Of a stretch of DNA of 64,000 bases, positions 63,508-64,000 are shown piece after piece (within the stretch, counting starts at the first letter, position 1; every line of letters starts with the position of its first letter). The stretch is from Sinorhizobium medicae (lineage in GTDB: Bacteria > Pseudomonadota > Alphaproteobacteria > Rhizobiales > Rhizobiaceae): contig NZ_VITA01000006.1 in NCBI RefSeq assembly GCF_007827695.1, positions 62,001-126,000 of the forward strand, read 5' to 3'. Below the pieces are notes generated by a model, which was not told where the DNA came from, did not search any database, and saw nothing but the letters and a program-made list of their open reading frames with translations. The position numbers and the translations under genes are program-made.

Positions 63508-64000
63508 ATGCTCGGCAGAAAAGTTCCCGCTGTAACCTTCCGCACCCGCGTCCGCGACGAGTCCGTCGGCGGTTCCAACCCGTTCCGCTGGCAGGACGTT
63601 ACCTCGGACGACTATTTTGCCGGCAAGCGCGTCGTGCTGTTTTCGCTCCCGGGTGCTTTCACACCGACCTGCTCGACCTACCAGCTGCCGGACTTCGAAA
63701 AGCTTAACTCCGAATTCCGGGCTCTCGGGATCGAGGAGATCTACTGCGTCTCCGTCAACGACGCTTTCGTCATGAACGCCTGGGGCAAATCGCAGGGCCT
63801 CGAGAACGTCAAGCTCATTCCGGACGGTTCGGGCGAGTTCACCCGCAAAATGGGCATGCTCGTCGCCAAGGATAATCTCGGCTTCGGCATGCGCTCCTGG
63901 CGCTACGCCGCTATCGTTAACAATGGCGTTGTCGAGCAGTGGTTCGAAGAGGAAGGCTACTCCGACAATTGCGACAGCGATCCCTACGGCGTCTCCTCGC
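63508..64000 (+). CDS. Peroxiredoxin (Prx5-like), cut by the window end
   Basis: Thiol peroxidase reading off the end of the window; 164 codons are visible. The catalytic motif PGAFTPTCSTYQLPDF carries the peroxidatic Cys, and SVNDAFVMNAWG and WRYAAIVNNGVVEQWFEE are typical of the Prx5 family, which reduces hydrogen peroxide or alkyl hydroperoxides. Three ATGs in a row follow AGGAG (63497-63501); 63508 gives the best spacing. No downstream residues can be judged. Confidence 0.9.
   Translation, partial: MLGRKVPAVTFRTRVRDESVGGSNPFRWQDVTSDDYFAGKRVVLFSLPGAFTPTCSTYQLPDFEKLNSEFRALGIEEIYCVSVNDAFVMNAWGKSQGLENVKLIPDGSGEFTRKMGMLVAKDNLGFGMRSWRYAAIVNNGVVEQWFEEEGYSDNCDSDPYGVSS

Noticed and set aside
63393..63707. 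104-codon open frame
   Set aside because: It overlaps the start of the peroxiredoxin gene in another frame and has no recognisable domain.

Overview
The window reads as chromosomal DNA of a rhizobium. The best fit is Sinorhizobium/Ensifer (Rhizobiaceae). Reasons are the high GC content, the many ABC uptake operons each with its own LysR or GntR regulator, a coxMNOP-type alternative oxidase, a urease operon interleaved with the small accessory genes typical of rhizobia, and a RIME-like palindromic repeat. The genus is inferred from gene content and order; the species is not established.

Layout. 0-2.2 kb: end of a ribose-type ABC operon (permease) and a LysR regulator. 2.4-9.8 kb: a dipeptide-type ABC operon (two permeases, a fused double ATPase, a beta-lactamase-fold serine hydrolase, a periplasmic binding protein with a frameshift, an M20 amidohydrolase). 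9.8-13.3 kb: a GFA-family protein with its TetR repressor, and a LysR/EamA exporter pair. 13.4-16.0 kb: a large FAD plus GcvT demethylating dehydrogenase. 16.2-21.3 kb: a coxMNOP-like cytochrome oxidase operon with a subunit IV, then a cytochrome c; the end of coxM is made of an inserted repeat. 21.5-27.6 kb: a GntR - Cys/Met-type PLP enzyme - sugar-type ABC operon. 27.8-43 kb: a polyamine/guanidino-compound block (GntR, PuuA-like glutamine synthetase homologue, PuuB-like oxidase, a 49-aa small protein, aldehyde dehydrogenase, EamA transporter, aminotransferase, LysR, agmatinase-family ureohydrolase, potDABC-like importer, nitrilase-family amidase). 43-47.2 kb: a quinone/aromatic detoxification-like set (VOC dioxygenase, FMN reductase, dioxygenase-hydrolase fusion, SDR). 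47.4-49.7 kb: a Crp/Fnr regulator, a single-domain response regulator and CysQ. 50-55.7 kb: a branched-chain amino-acid ABC operon (livHMGF, a small membrane protein, livK). 55.7-56.9 kb: a pepsin-like aspartic protease, very unusual in bacteria, beside an AT-rich gap. 57-58 kb: a 2-hydroxyacid dehydrogenase. 58-63.3 kb: the urease operon (ureD, ureA, DUF1272, ureB, LprI-like, accessory protein, ureC, DUF2459). The window ends inside a peroxiredoxin gene.

How the genes fit together. The centre of the window forms a plausible nitrogen-scavenging route. A Pot-type importer brings in a polyamine or guanidino compound, the ureohydrolase releases urea and an amine, the PuuA/PuuB/aldehyde-dehydrogenase set oxidises the amine, and the urease about 20 kb away recovers ammonia from urea. 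Substrates are inferred, not shown.

Three genes (a dipeptide-binding protein, the PuuA-like gene and potC) are each broken by one base at a homopolymer run. Sequencing error, real decay and slippage cannot be told apart from this sequence alone.
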